64,000 nucleotides of DNA. Origin: Capsulimonadaceae bacterium. Its GTDB lineage: Bacteria; Armatimonadota; Armatimonadia; Armatimonadales; Capsulimonadaceae. Below the pieces are notes generated by a model. That model ran no database searches. It worked only from the letters and a program-made list of their open reading frames with translations, and was not told where the DNA came from. Below are positions 17,729 to 26,767 of the stretch, one piece after another; position 1 is the stretch's first letter; each line of letters starts with the position of its first letter. The stretch covers positions 1-64,000 of the forward strand of contig JARLGU010000060.1 in assembly GCA_031292625.1 (NCBI GenBank), given 5' to 3'. Made by a program: the position numbers and the translations under genes.

Positions 17729-18484
17729 CTAGTTGCCGTTGTTATAGTGGACGCGCGAGAAGTACCACAAGATCGGCGTGCCGTTGTGACTGGCGTTTGG
17801 TACGCTTCGCGTCAGAGTCTGTATTTGCATCCATTTGACGTGGCCGTCCATGAACACGAAATTGGCTCCGCTGGAGTGCCGGAAGGAGTACTGCCCTTGT
17901 GCGTTGCTGCCGCCGGTTACGCCTCCAAGAGTTGGCGGGGTGCTGGTTGTGTTGAATATCTGGCTAATGACCTGATCCGAGTTGGAGCCATTCTGCTGAG
18001 CATCGCCGGTGAAAATGGTGTCTGCCGGCATGTCGAACTGAGCGAGCGTGGCCGGAGGCGCCCAGGCATAGTAGAGGGCGTAGTTGGCATCCGCCCAGTA
18101 GATCGCGTTGTAGGCGTATGTCATCGGCAGGGAGTTTGTGCAAGGCGGGGTCGTCTGGTCGTTTTGCGAGCAGAACACTTGGCCGTCCGTGGCGCTCGGA
18201 CAGAGCCAAATCCCCGACGACTTGTCTTGCGCATTGCTGATATACGGCATGAGAAACGTGCCCCAGGTCGTATTGTTTGCGCCGCCCGTAATAAGGACGG
18301 TGCCGTCGTAGTCCTCGAAATATTCGTGCAACGCCAGTCCGATCTGCTTCTCGTTGCTGGCGCACGCCGACTGGCGCGCCTTTTCGCGTGCCGTAGCGAA
18401 GACTGGAAACAGTATAGCTGCTAAAATAGCAATAATAGCTATTACAACGAGTAGTTCGATTAATGTGAAACCATTCTTCTTCAT
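17729..18484 (-). CDS. DUF1559 prepilin-type protein 2
   Basis: A 251-aa pilin-like protein with a canonical class III leader (MKKNG / FTLIELL), a long hydrophobic helix and the [23 protein letters not shown] stretch. The C-terminal third contains a perfect H-X9-DG motif ([12 protein letters not shown]) followed by HVKW. The start has AAGGAGA 6 nt upstream. It begins 14 bp after the LacI stop and ends 10 bp before the glycosidase, so it lies in the middle of one transcription unit. Known family: DUF1559 proteins are abundant in Planctomycetes and Armatimonadetes; their function is not established. Confidence 0.9.
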   Translation of the reverse strand: MKKNGFTLIELLVVIAIIAILAAILFPVFATAREKARQSACASNEKQIGLALHEYFEDYDGTVLITGGANNTTWGTFLMPYISNAQDKSSGIWLCPSATDGQVFCSQNDQTTPPCTNSLPMTYAYNAIYWADANYALYYAWAPPATLAQFDMPADTIFTGDAQQNGSNSDQVISQIFNTTSTPPTLGGVTGGSNAQGQYSFRHSSGANFVFMDGHVKWMQIQTLTRSVPNASHNGTPILWYFSRVHYNNGN

Positions 18485-18498
18485 CGCTGTTCTCCTTC

Positions 18499-19587
18499 TT
18501 AATTCGTTGCCGGTTCGCGCTGAGTTTCACGCGGCGGAGTCGTCGAGCCTCTCACTATGAGGCTCGTTTGCACTTCGATGCGCTCAACCGGCAAGGCCGG
18601 GTCGACCAGTCTGGCGAGGAGCCTGCTTGCGGCTGCTACGCCGATTTCCGATGGGTTTTGCGAAACGGACGTCAAGTTGGCCCAGCGTGCGAAATCGCTG
18701 TCGCAGTAGCCGACGAGGGAGACATCGCGCGGGATGTTCGGTCGTGACTCGGTTCCCAGCGCAAGGAAGTCCTGGAAGACAAAGTCGTTGAAGCCGATAA
18801 AGGCCGTCGGCGGCGTATCGGATTTCAGCACGCGCATCATTTCATGTCGTTGCCATCCTCCGCGCGGGGTCGAAGCGTATGTTGGATAGACAATAAGCTG
18901 GTCAGATGCGAGGCCTAATTCCGCGCAACGCTCGAAGAACGCCCGTGAGCGGAGCGGCAGGTATTCGGCTGGCGAATCGTCCATGATGTAGCAGATCGCG
19001 CGGTGTCCGAGCGCGTAGAGGTGATCGACGGCGCTGCGCATGCCGGAGATGTCGTCACTGACGACGGTGTCCACTTTATCCGAATAGAACGGGCAATCGA
19101 CGACCACGGCGGGCACTTCCGCTCGCCAGAGGGAGTCGAGCCAGTCGGGCGCGATATTGCGCGTGACTGCGTTAACAAAACAGATGACTGCGTCGACCCT
19201 TTGCTGCAATAGGAACTCGACGGCTGTCGCCTCAGCGTCCGACCCCGGTTCCGCGTTCATGAAGAGCAGCTGGTATCCGTGCTGCGAGAGCGTATCTCGT
19301 ATGCCATAGACGATCTTTGCATGATATTCCGAACCCAGATACGGCAGCACAAGGCCGACTGTTTGTGTGCGGCCGTGCACCAGGCTGCGCGCGAGGATAT
19401 TCGGGCGATAGCCAAGCTCTTCGATAGCATCGAGGACCTTTTGCGCGGTTGCATCCGCGACTTTGGCGCGCGTCTTGGGGTTCAGCACGAACGAGACGGT
19501 CGTCTGCGAAACGCCCGCCTTGCGGGCGACATCCACGGTGCTCGGCAATCGTCTGACGGGCGGCTTTGCTGCGTTTGAAATCGCCAT
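18499..19587 (-). CDS. LacI-family transcriptional regulator 1
   Basis: A 362-aa regulator. The HTH and hinge ([21 protein letters not shown] ... [19 protein letters not shown]) are classical LacI. The effector domain follows ([61 protein letters not shown]). It is the first gene of a four-gene minus-strand operon (regulator, prepilin, glycosidase, propeller) with gaps of 14, 10 and -4 bp. Two perfect palindromes flank its promoter, so it is almost certainly autoregulated and controls the whole operon. The effector sugar is not known. Confidence 0.9.
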   Translation of the reverse strand: MAISNAAKPPVRRLPSTVDVARKAGVSQTTVSFVLNPKTRAKVADATAQKVLDAIEELGYRPNILARSLVHGRTQTVGLVLPYLGSEYHAKIVYGIRDTLSQHGYQLLFMNAEPGSDAEATAVEFLLQQRVDAVICFVNAVTRNIAPDWLDSLWRAEVPAVVVDCPFYSDKVDTVVSDDISGMRSAVDHLYALGHRAICYIMDDSPAEYLPLRSRAFFERCAELGLASDQLIVYPTYASTPRGGWQRHEMMRVLKSDTPPTAFIGFNDFVFQDFLALGTESRPNIPRDVSLVGYCDSDFARWANLTSVSQNPSEIGVAAASRLLARLVDPALPVERIEVQTSLIVRGSTTPPRETQREPATN

Positions 19588-19647
19588 ATCAATACCTATT
19601 GATATGCATCATAACACACGTGGCCGCGCATGTCAATACCTATTGAC
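19586..19647 (-). promoter_or_regulatory. Promoter with two LacI-type operators
   Basis: Operator O1 (19586-19605) is ATATCAATA-CC-TATTGATAT with perfect 9-bp arms and overlaps the start codon. O2 (19632-19647) is GTCAATA-CC-TATTGAC with perfect 7-bp arms and overlaps the -35 box. On the minus strand TTGACA (19636-19631), 17 nt and TATGAT (19613-19608) form the promoter. Operator centres are 44 bp apart. The shared core TCAATACCTATTGA was not noticed elsewhere in the window. Confidence 0.85.
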
Positions 19648-19685
19648 GACGCATTTGGGTCGATATTGCTTGTTCGTGCCGGGAG

Positions 19686-20657
19686 TTACGGAGCGCCAAG
19701 CTCGAACCAGTTCTCGACACGGCCCGAGAGCTCGCTTTCCGCCTTCGCAGTTGCCGGCGTGTCGAAATGGCCCGTTGGCAGGACAAAGAGGCGTTTGTTG
19801 GCGCCCAGGGCGTTGTAGACAGAGAATTGGCCGGGGGGCGGGACCGCCGGATCGAATAAAGCGCAAGCGCAGAAGACTGGTTGAGCTACGTGAGCGGCAA
19901 TCGTAGCGGCGTCATAGTATCGAAGGACGTCTAAAACGGCTGGATGATCCGCTGCATACTGTCGCACGGCTTCTCCGCTGCCGGTGCACGGCAAAGCGAC
20001 GCGCACCGGATGGTTTCCAAATGTCGGCACGCTTAGGAACCCGCGCGAAAATCGCTTGTCCCACGCGAGCGCCATCGCGCCCAAACCGCCTCCGAAGCTG
20101 CCGCCGGCATAATCGAGCTTTCTCGACGCATTGGGCACGAGTTCAATAAGTGCGGAGGCGGCTCGCCAGATGTCGACGACGCAACCTCGAAGAACGTAGC
20201 CTTCGACGGAGGCGATGCCGTGAAGAACATGCTCGCTCGATATCTCTGGGATTAGCGAGTGAACCGAGCGGCCTTGTCCCCGCATGCAGGGATAGATTGC
20301 GGCTGCGCAAAGACTGTGCGAACCGTAGTCCGGCCCGCTTCGACCGCCATACCCGTGACCGGCAACGATGCCGCGCGCGACATCGACGCCTCGCGGAACC
20401 GTCAGCCATCCGCCGATTCGCACGCCTTCCCACGAGTCGTATTCGATCTCGAAGACGTCGACGTTTGGCGGAGCATCGATGTCGGCTTTTCGTCGAGCTA
20501 GATGCAAAGGGAGCTCCAGGGCGGCGCGATAGGTCTCCTGCCAAAACGGGACGAGATCCGCTGGAGCGGACGGAGCTTTGATCGCGAGAAGGGTATCGAG
20601 ATCGAAACCATAGGTTGGGTCGAAGGGAAAGGGGTGTTCGAGTTGGGTAGTCAGCAC
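19686..20657 (-). CDS. Acetylxylan esterase / cephalosporin-C deacetylase family (CE7)
   Basis: A 323-aa alpha/beta hydrolase of the AXE1 family, whose usual length is about 320. It would remove acetyl groups from xylo-oligosaccharides in the cytoplasm, as there is no signal peptide. Visible motifs: RGQG (about 131-134), nucleophile elbow GGSFGGG (GxSxG), the acid Asp in ALFDPAVPPP, and His in PTGHFDTP. The N-terminal PFDPTYGFDLDTLL is also typical. GTG start with a weak purine tract (GAGAGA). It lies just upstream of the LacI operon on the same strand and probably serves hemicellulose breakdown, but has its own transcription signal or an upstream one that I cannot identify. Confidence 0.85.
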   Translation of the reverse strand: MLTTQLEHPFPFDPTYGFDLDTLLAIKAPSAPADLVPFWQETYRAALELPLHLARRKADIDAPPNVDVFEIEYDSWEGVRIGGWLTVPRGVDVARGIVAGHGYGGRSGPDYGSHSLCAAAIYPCMRGQGRSVHSLIPEISSEHVLHGIASVEGYVLRGCVVDIWRAASALIELVPNASRKLDYAGGSFGGGLGAMALAWDKRFSRGFLSVPTFGNHPVRVALPCTGSGEAVRQYAADHPAVLDVLRYYDAATIAAHVAQPVFCACALFDPAVPPPGQFSVYNALGANKRLFVLPTGHFDTPATAKAESELSGRVENWFELGAP

Positions 20658-20775
20658 GGGAATCTCTCAGTCGTACAATGAAATTGATGCACCGTACTTG
20701 TTTCCTTCTGAAATGAAGGATTCCTTGTCGTTCACCTCTGAATATTTGCTAATCTGTTCTCCTGGAGACCAACCC

Positions 20776-22884
20776 ATGAAACTCGTTTTTGCGGCACTTC
20801 TTCTCGTTTTGTCGAGTTCGATCACGCTCTGCGCGCAGGATTCGCCTGCTGCGGTCATGCCGCTCACGCGCGTCACGCTTTACACGAGCGGCGTCGGCTA
20901 CTTCGAGCGCGCGGGCATCGTGGACGGCGATGCGGCGTTGACGCTGGGCTTTCCCGTGGACCAGGTGAACGACGTCCTCAAGTCGCTGATCCTGCTGGAT
21001 CGCGACGGCGGGACGATCCGCCCGGTGACATACGCGGCGATCGATCCGGTGGCGAAGCAACTCAAGGCGTTCAGCATCGATGTGAGCGATAATCCGGACC
21101 GTGCGGAACTGCTCAACCGGATTCGCGGGACGCATGCGACGGTGACCGCGCATGGACCTCAGGGCGCGCCCGATGCCGTCGTTAGCGGCGTGGTCATCGG
21201 CGTCGAGAGCCGCGACGTTGTGCTGCCCGGTCCGCAAGGCGGGAAAACGCGAGCTTCGTTGCTGAACATGCTCGCCGATGACGGCATCCGTACGATCGCG
21301 CTCGACGATATCGTCAGCGTGCGGATCGACGACGCGAAGCTCGATCGCGAACTCCGCGAGGCGCTGACGATCGTCAGTCAGGGCCGCGACGACAGCCGCC
21401 GTTCTTTGACGCTCAACTTCGAGGGCAAGGGGCGCCGGCATGTGCTGGTCGGCTATGTGGCCGCGACGCCCGTTTGGCAGACCAGCTATCGACTTCTGCT
21501 CGGCAAGAAGCCCCTTTTGCAGGGGTGGGGCATCGTGCAAAATACCACTCAGGAGGACTGGGATAACGTTTCGCTAACCCTCGTGAGCGGCCAGCCGGTT
21601 TCGTTCATCGAGGATCTCTATACGCCGCTCTACCTGAATCGCCCAATCGTCCGCTCGCAGATCGCCGAAGCCCTCGCCCCCGTGGCGCACGAGGCGGATG
21701 AATTGGAGCGCAGCGTTTCCGTGACGGGTGAAATGTTTGGCGGCGGGGGTGGGAATGGCATTGGCGTAAATCGCAAGGCCGCCGCCGCAATGCCTACCGG
21801 AGCGATGGCGAGGTTCGCGGCCCCGTCCGCGCCGATTTCAGCCGACAGGGATGCCGCATCGCTTCTCAACCAATCCACCGTCGCGCGCGGGGCCCGGCTC
21901 GGGGAAGCGCTGTTTTCGTACGGCATTCCCGTTGGCGTGACGGTGCCTCGCCAGCAGTCGGCGATGATCCCTTTTCTCGCCAGTTCGGTCGAGGTGCAGA
22001 AGGTGGGCATCTACAATCAATCGGTCAACGCTCTTCATCCGATGAGCGGCGCCCGGTTCAAGAATACGACGGGAATGCATCTGCTCGGCGGCCCGATCAC
22101 CGTGTTCGAGGAGGGAAGCGGAGCGAGTTATGCGGGAGACGCGATTATCGATGACACGCAACCCGGGCAGTCGCGGCTGATCTCTTACGCGCTGGACGTT
22201 CCCGTTTCCGTGACCGTAAGCGAGGGGAATGGAAACGGCCGGTATCTGGGTTTCCGGATCGTGAAGGGAACGCTCGAAACCATGTCGCGGACGGACCAGT
22301 CGACGCTTTACAAGATTAAAAACAACGGCGAACTCGAGCAAACGATTGTCGTCGAGCAGCCCAAGCTGGACGATGGTTGGAAGCTTGTTGAGCCCGCCAA
22401 GCCGTCCGAGGAGACGTCGGCGCTCTACCGCTTCGATATCGCGGCGCCATCCGGGAAGGCCACGGAACTGACGGTGCGCCAATCGCGCGTCAATTGGCAG
22501 TCGATCGCGATTGCGTCCACGGATCTGGACACCCTGCTGGTCTACGCACACGACGGCGCGATCAGCGACGACGTCAAGGGCGCGTTGCAGGAGACGGTGA
22601 CTCGGCGGAAAGCGGTGGCCGATGCCGATGCGAAACTGTCGGCAATTACCGCGCAGATCGATCAGATTGGCACTGGCCAGGCGCGTATCCGCGACAACAT
22701 GCGCGTGCTCAGCCAATCGTCGACTCTCTACAAGCGCTACGCGGACGAGTTGGATCAGCAAGAGAGCAAACTCGCGGACCTGGGAACCAAGCGTGATGCT
22801 CAGCAAGCCGAGCGAGATCGTCTGCAGGCCGCGCTCGACGCCTACTTGAGCAACCTGACGGTCGGCGTTCTGCCAGCCGGTTAG
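20776..22884 (+). CDS. Secreted DUF4139-domain protein
   Basis: A 702-aa exported protein with signal peptide MKLVFAALLLVLSSSITLC. It opens with VTLYTSGVGYFERAG, the typical beginning of DUF4139-containing proteins in environmental bacteria. A beta-rich DUF4139 core follows (VWQTSYRLLLGKKPLLQGWGIV, SLTLVSGQP, Y-N-x-xYRxDI-like YRFDIAAPSG). About residues 605-690 form a coiled coil (AVADADAKLSAITAQIDQI, ELDQQESKLADLGTKRDAQQ). Function is not established for the family. Start at ATG 20776, preceded by GGAGA at 20764-20768; upstream in-frame codons are not needed. Apparently monocistronic. Confidence 0.7.
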   Translation: MKLVFAALLLVLSSSITLCAQDSPAAVMPLTRVTLYTSGVGYFERAGIVDGDAALTLGFPVDQVNDVLKSLILLDRDGGTIRPVTYAAIDPVAKQLKAFSIDVSDNPDRAELLNRIRGTHATVTAHGPQGAPDAVVSGVVIGVESRDVVLPGPQGGKTRASLLNMLADDGIRTIALDDIVSVRIDDAKLDRELREALTIVSQGRDDSRRSLTLNFEGKGRRHVLVGYVAATPVWQTSYRLLLGKKPLLQGWGIVQNTTQEDWDNVSLTLVSGQPVSFIEDLYTPLYLNRPIVRSQIAEALAPVAHEADELERSVSVTGEMFGGGGGNGIGVNRKAAAAMPTGAMARFAAPSAPISADRDAASLLNQSTVARGARLGEALFSYGIPVGVTVPRQQSAMIPFLASSVEVQKVGIYNQSVNALHPMSGARFKNTTGMHLLGGPITVFEEGSGASYAGDAIIDDTQPGQSRLISYALDVPVSVTVSEGNGNGRYLGFRIVKGTLETMSRTDQSTLYKIKNNGELEQTIVVEQPKLDDGWKLVEPAKPSEETSALYRFDIAAPSGKATELTVRQSRVNWQSIAIASTDLDTLLVYAHDGAISDDVKGALQETVTRRKAVADADAKLSAITAQIDQIGTGQARIRDNMRVLSQSSTLYKRYADELDQQESKLADLGTKRDAQQAERDRLQAALDAYLSNLTVGVLPAG

Positions 22885-23149
22885 CCGCAAAGGGGGCATG
22901 CTGTCTGCCGCGCCGCCGCTGTCCAATCGGGCGAAATGGCGCACATTCTGGCTTGAGGCGTCAACAATGTCGATTATGGCGAGCCGCGCGGCTTATGGCC
23001 AGGCCGCAACTCCTTCGTTAAATAGTTGCGAATAGCAAAAAACGGTGCTCTGCGGGCTTTACGAAGAGATTCATGTTGTGTTACAATAATGAATCCGGGT
23101 AGTTATTCCGGCGTCCCTCGTTGGCTTCCGAGCCTTCAGGAGATCCCTC

Positions 23150-25039
23150 ATGACGATAGTATCAAGTTTTACGCCTATCGCTGGGACGCGATTCCGCACT
23201 CTGATCCACGCGCTTGTTCTCGCCTTCTGCGGTGCGTGCCTCGCCTCCGGAGCAGCGTTCGCATCGCCGCGAGTCGCCCACCTTATTGTTGGGGGCCATG
23301 AAGCGCTTTTCATGGTCAACCCGTATGTGGATGACGACGATGTCGTCTACGGCCCGTCGGATTGGGTCCATTTGCTTGGCGCTGAATTTAAGCAAATGGA
23401 CGATCGCCATCTTGCGATTACCTCGGCTGAGGGGCGCGTCACGACAATCCCGTTCGTTTATGTGAGCGATCGTTTGATGATCCCCGTGCAGCGCGTCGCC
23501 GAACAACTTGGGGCCGACGTCTCCTGGAACCGGCGATCGCGTACGATGACGTTGCGCGCAAAGATCCTCGTTGTACGCGTTGAGTCAGGACGCCTGACCG
23601 TCGCGACCAGTTATCCCGTGGACAGCCAGACCGGGACGTTGTCGAATCCAAGCCGGATGTACATCGACCTGGCAGGCGCGATGCTGCCATCCGGCGCGTC
23701 CAATTTGCCGGTTCGCAGCGAGCAGGTTACACGGGTTCGCAGTAAGCAAATCGAGTTCAATACGGCGCGAATCGCGCTGGACTTGAACGGGGCATCCAAA
23801 ATCCCGGCGCGTCGCGGAACAAGCGAGAGCTTGATCCAGATCTCGCTGGGCTCTGGCGGCTCGCCGGCGCTTGTTGCGTCCGAACCGGTCTCCGCCCCAG
23901 CGCCTCTCGTTATCCCGGTGGCTCCGAACGGCCGCCAAGCTGACCCGGCGGTTACATCGGTTGCGTCGCCGGATGCGAACGGTCAGGATGTGCGCATCGT
24001 GGGAGTTGAGTTTCAAGCGCCCACCGACAGCCGGCCGACCGTGGTGATTACGACCACCGGCAGGGCAGGCGGCGAACCGCGCGTCACGAAGCTGGACGAC
24101 CCTGCGCGATTTGCCGTCGATCTGCCGGGAGCGACGCTTGCGATCAATGGCCAGGATGCTGCTTCGTCGATTTCCGTGACAAACCCGATCGTGAAGATGG
24201 TTCGCTGGGGAACGCTGCGAGCCAAAAACGGCTCGGCCGCGCGGGTCGTTCTCGATCTGGCGAAATCCGCGGATTTTAGGGTCAGTGCGGTTCCAGCGAG
24301 CGACGGCTCGGGAACGCGCTACGTCATAGCACTCCCGGACAGCGCGGCGCCTTTATCGCCTGCCCCGCCGGTCGCGGACAATAATACGCCAACCGCGCCG
24401 AACACCGCGCCATCTCCTCCCGTGGCCCCGACGAACACGCCGAGACCGGCGGCCATTGATGCGCTGACGATCGTTATCGACCCAGGACACGGCGGTCACG
24501 ACGGCGGCGCGCCCGGCGGCGGATCGCTGTGGGAGAAGAACCTGACGCTGCAAATTGCCCGGCGTGTCCGTACGCTTTTCGAGCACGCTGGCGCGAAGGT
24601 AATCATGACGCGAAACGACGATACGTTCATTCCGCTCCCCGATCGTTCGCAGATGGGAATCGACGGACACGCGGATCTTTTCGTCAGCATCCACTGCGAT
24701 TCGGGAAATGCGCGTAACGCGAACACGGGATCCACGGTCTACTACCACGCCAATAACGCGGTATGCAAGGAACTCGCGGCGGATATCGCGGGGCGGCTCA
24801 AGGAAGCCAACTGCGGGATCGTCAGCAACGGAATCCGGACCGACTATGTCCGCTTCCCCGGCATCGGATTTTCGGTGCTGCGGCGGAGCCCGGAGCCGGC
24901 TGTACTCGTTGAGTGCGGGTATATTAATAGTGATACGGACGCTTCGGCGCTGCAGCAGGAGCAGACCCAAGACCTCATCGCCCAGAGCATTTTGGCCGGT
25001 GTTAAAGATTATGTCGCAAATCGAGTTGCAACCAACTGA
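23150..25039 (+). CDS. N-acetylmuramoyl-L-alanine amidase with AMIN domains
   Basis: A 629-aa exported peptidoglycan hydrolase that cleaves the amide bond between MurNAc and the stem peptide. A signal peptide (about 15-40) is followed by a copper-amine-oxidase N-like stalk domain (GGHEALFMVNPYV ... RLMIPVQRVAEQLGADVSWN) and two AMIN-like domains (MYIDLAGAML; FAVDLPGATL). A Pro/Ala/Thr linker (about 400-438) leads to the Amidase_3 catalytic domain. Zinc ligands are His447 (DPGHGG), Glu462 (LWEKN) and His515 (SIHCDS); catalytic Glu588 is in LVECGYI. A TACAAT -10-like box lies at about 23079. The next gene overlaps its 3' end by 29 bp, so the three cell-wall genes look like one operon. Confidence 0.9.
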   Translation: MTIVSSFTPIAGTRFRTLIHALVLAFCGACLASGAAFASPRVAHLIVGGHEALFMVNPYVDDDDVVYGPSDWVHLLGAEFKQMDDRHLAITSAEGRVTTIPFVYVSDRLMIPVQRVAEQLGADVSWNRRSRTMTLRAKILVVRVESGRLTVATSYPVDSQTGTLSNPSRMYIDLAGAMLPSGASNLPVRSEQVTRVRSKQIEFNTARIALDLNGASKIPARRGTSESLIQISLGSGGSPALVASEPVSAPAPLVIPVAPNGRQADPAVTSVASPDANGQDVRIVGVEFQAPTDSRPTVVITTTGRAGGEPRVTKLDDPARFAVDLPGATLAINGQDAASSISVTNPIVKMVRWGTLRAKNGSAARVVLDLAKSADFRVSAVPASDGSGTRYVIALPDSAAPLSPAPPVADNNTPTAPNTAPSPPVAPTNTPRPAAIDALTIVIDPGHGGHDGGAPGGGSLWEKNLTLQIARRVRTLFEHAGAKVIMTRNDDTFIPLPDRSQMGIDGHADLFVSIHCDSGNARNANTGSTVYYHANNAVCKELAADIAGRLKEANCGIVSNGIRTDYVRFPGIGFSVLRRSPEPAVLVECGYINSDTDASALQQEQTQDLIAQSILAGVKDYVANRVATN

Positions 25040-25673
25040 CTTTCGTTCGAGCCGCCATCGACGGCGGCTTTCTCTTTTCAGTCTCGCAATGGCCTCCTTC
25101 GCAGTTCTTGTTGCGGTGGGATGCCATCATGACGAAAAACGGCCGGAACCCGCTCCAAATCAACCGGTTACGATTATTCCCCCGGATGAAGTGGGACCGA
25201 CGACCCACAAGAGTACTGGGACGGTGACTGTTTACCGATTGGCTCGCACGGCTGAGGAGCGCAAGGCCGCGGACGAGAATGGCCTGGTTCCGGTCACGAT
25301 GCGAATCCCCATCGACTCGAAGGCGCCGGCGCGCGATGCAATTGCGCATCTGATCGATGCGGACGGCAGCCCAATTCCGGATGGAACCGAGCTCACCAAG
25401 ATCAAAATCGATGACGATACAGGCTTGGCGACGCTTGATTTTTCGAGTCAGTTTGTGAGCAACTTCAAGGGCGGCGATAAAGTTGAGGCGCAGATTATAA
25501 ACAGCATCCGGGCCACCCTGGGGCAATTTTCAAATGTGCGCGATGTGCGAATCCTGGTTGCCGGCAAGAAGATTTCTCAACTTGGCGGCACAATCGATCT
25601 TTCGGATCCGTTGCCGGTAATACGGACTACGGGATCGGCGCCGGCGCCGGAGAAGGGAGCGGGACCAGTTTGA
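25011..25673 (+). CDS. GerMN-domain lipoprotein
   Basis: A 220-aa protein. The N-terminus carries a lipoprotein signal (AMASFAVLVAVGC, Cys at about residue 38). The C-terminal half is a GerMN domain (LVPVTMRIPIDSKAPARDAI ... GTELTKIKIDDDTGLATLDFS ... INSIRATLGQFSNVRDVRILV). GerM-type proteins act at the envelope with peptidoglycan enzymes. In Firmicutes gerM lies close to the glutamate racemase gene racE, as here. The start at ATG 25011 is inside the amidase gene, giving a 29-bp overlap; the 3' end overlaps murI by 4 bp (TTGA). Both overlaps suggest translational coupling. Confidence 0.8.
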   Translation: MSQIELQPTDFRSSRHRRRLSLFSLAMASFAVLVAVGCHHDEKRPEPAPNQPVTIIPPDEVGPTTHKSTGTVTVYRLARTAEERKAADENGLVPVTMRIPIDSKAPARDAIAHLIDADGSPIPDGTELTKIKIDDDTGLATLDFSSQFVSNFKGGDKVEAQIINSIRATLGQFSNVRDVRILVAGKKISQLGGTIDLSDPLPVIRTTGSAPAPEKGAGPV

Positions 25674-26506
25674 GCAGCAAGTCGCCAATTGGCGTATTCG
25701 ATTCGGGGGTGGGGGGATTGAGCGTGGCGCGCCAATTCATGCGCCTTTTGCCTTCCGAGAGCCTTCTGTACTTTGCGGACACCGCGCATGTTCCCTATGG
25801 GGGGCGGCCGCTTGACGAGGTTCGCGGGTTTGCACTGAGCATCACCGACTACCTGATTCGTTCCGGAGCGAAGATGGTTGTCATGGCGTGCAACATATCA
25901 TCAGCCGTCGCGCTTGACGAGGCGCGCAAGCTTTATCCGAAGACGCCGATCCTTGGCGTGATCGTTCCCGGAGTCCAAGCCGCGGTCAAGCAGGGCGGTC
26001 GACGGCTTGGCGTTTTGGCGACTCAAGGAACGGTGTCGAGCGGCGCGTATACGCGTGCGGCCGCGAACTTGGCGCCGAATGCCGTAGTGACCGAAGTGCC
26101 GTGCCCCCGGTTTGTCCCGTTGATCGAGGCTGGCAAGACCGAGACTGTCGAGGCTCTGAACGCAGCGCGGGCCTATCTGGAGCCGCTTTCGCGGGCATCG
26201 TGCGACACGATCATTCTAGGCTGCACGCATTATCCGTTTCTGATCAATGCGCTTTCCCACGAGGCGCGAGATCTGTTCAGCGCCGATTGTCTTCCTCGCT
26301 TTGTCGATCCCGCTCAAGAGACCGTTCGCGAGGCGGCCGCCGTTCTTGCCGATCGCTCCGCGGTTGCGCCCGCAGGGGAACTCGCTTGCCACCGCTACTT
26401 CACGAGCGCCGATCCGGACGCTGTCGGCGACCAGATTGAAGCGTTCCTTGGCAGTCGCATCGACGGATGCAACCACGTCAGCCTTGATCCCGCCCGCCTC
26501 AGTTAA
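25670..26506 (+). CDS. murI: Glutamate racemase
   Basis: A 278-aa enzyme converting L- to D-glutamate for peptidoglycan stem peptides. Motifs: GVFDSGVGGLS at the N-terminus with the catalytic Asp-Ser, first catalytic Cys in MACNISS, and second catalytic Cys with His in GCTHYP. The length is typical. The start is TTG at 25670, overlapping the lipoprotein stop; AAGGGAG lies 6-12 nt upstream and supports it. In the first Cys motif the usual ACNT(A/S) is ACNISS, so the residue after Asn is Ile. Activity is still probable because both Cys and the flanking motifs are intact. It ends the amidase-GerMN-murI cluster. Confidence 0.9.
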   Translation: MSSKSPIGVFDSGVGGLSVARQFMRLLPSESLLYFADTAHVPYGGRPLDEVRGFALSITDYLIRSGAKMVVMACNISSAVALDEARKLYPKTPILGVIVPGVQAAVKQGGRRLGVLATQGTVSSGAYTRAAANLAPNAVVTEVPCPRFVPLIEAGKTETVEALNAARAYLEPLSRASCDTIILGCTHYPFLINALSHEARDLFSADCLPRFVDPAQETVREAAAVLADRSAVAPAGELACHRYFTSADPDAVGDQIEAFLGSRIDGCNHVSLDPARLS

Positions 26507-26767
26507 CCGCTCAACCTGCCCTCCAACCGGTGTGTACTCTTCGTGATTCTTTTTCTAGCAATGCGCCGCAAAACAGCCAATAATGGAAATACATTGCTTG
26601 TTTGCTACAGTGGGCCGTTTTGAGACCGGTCCCATCGTTTGGCGAACAGCAGGTATCTTCCGTAAGTTACTAAACGTCAACGATGACGTCTGCTCGCTTA
26701 TAAGCTTCCCCCCGATGACTCCGATGGCGGATCCGGCGATCTTATAGCCCAGACGCAAGGCAGGCAG

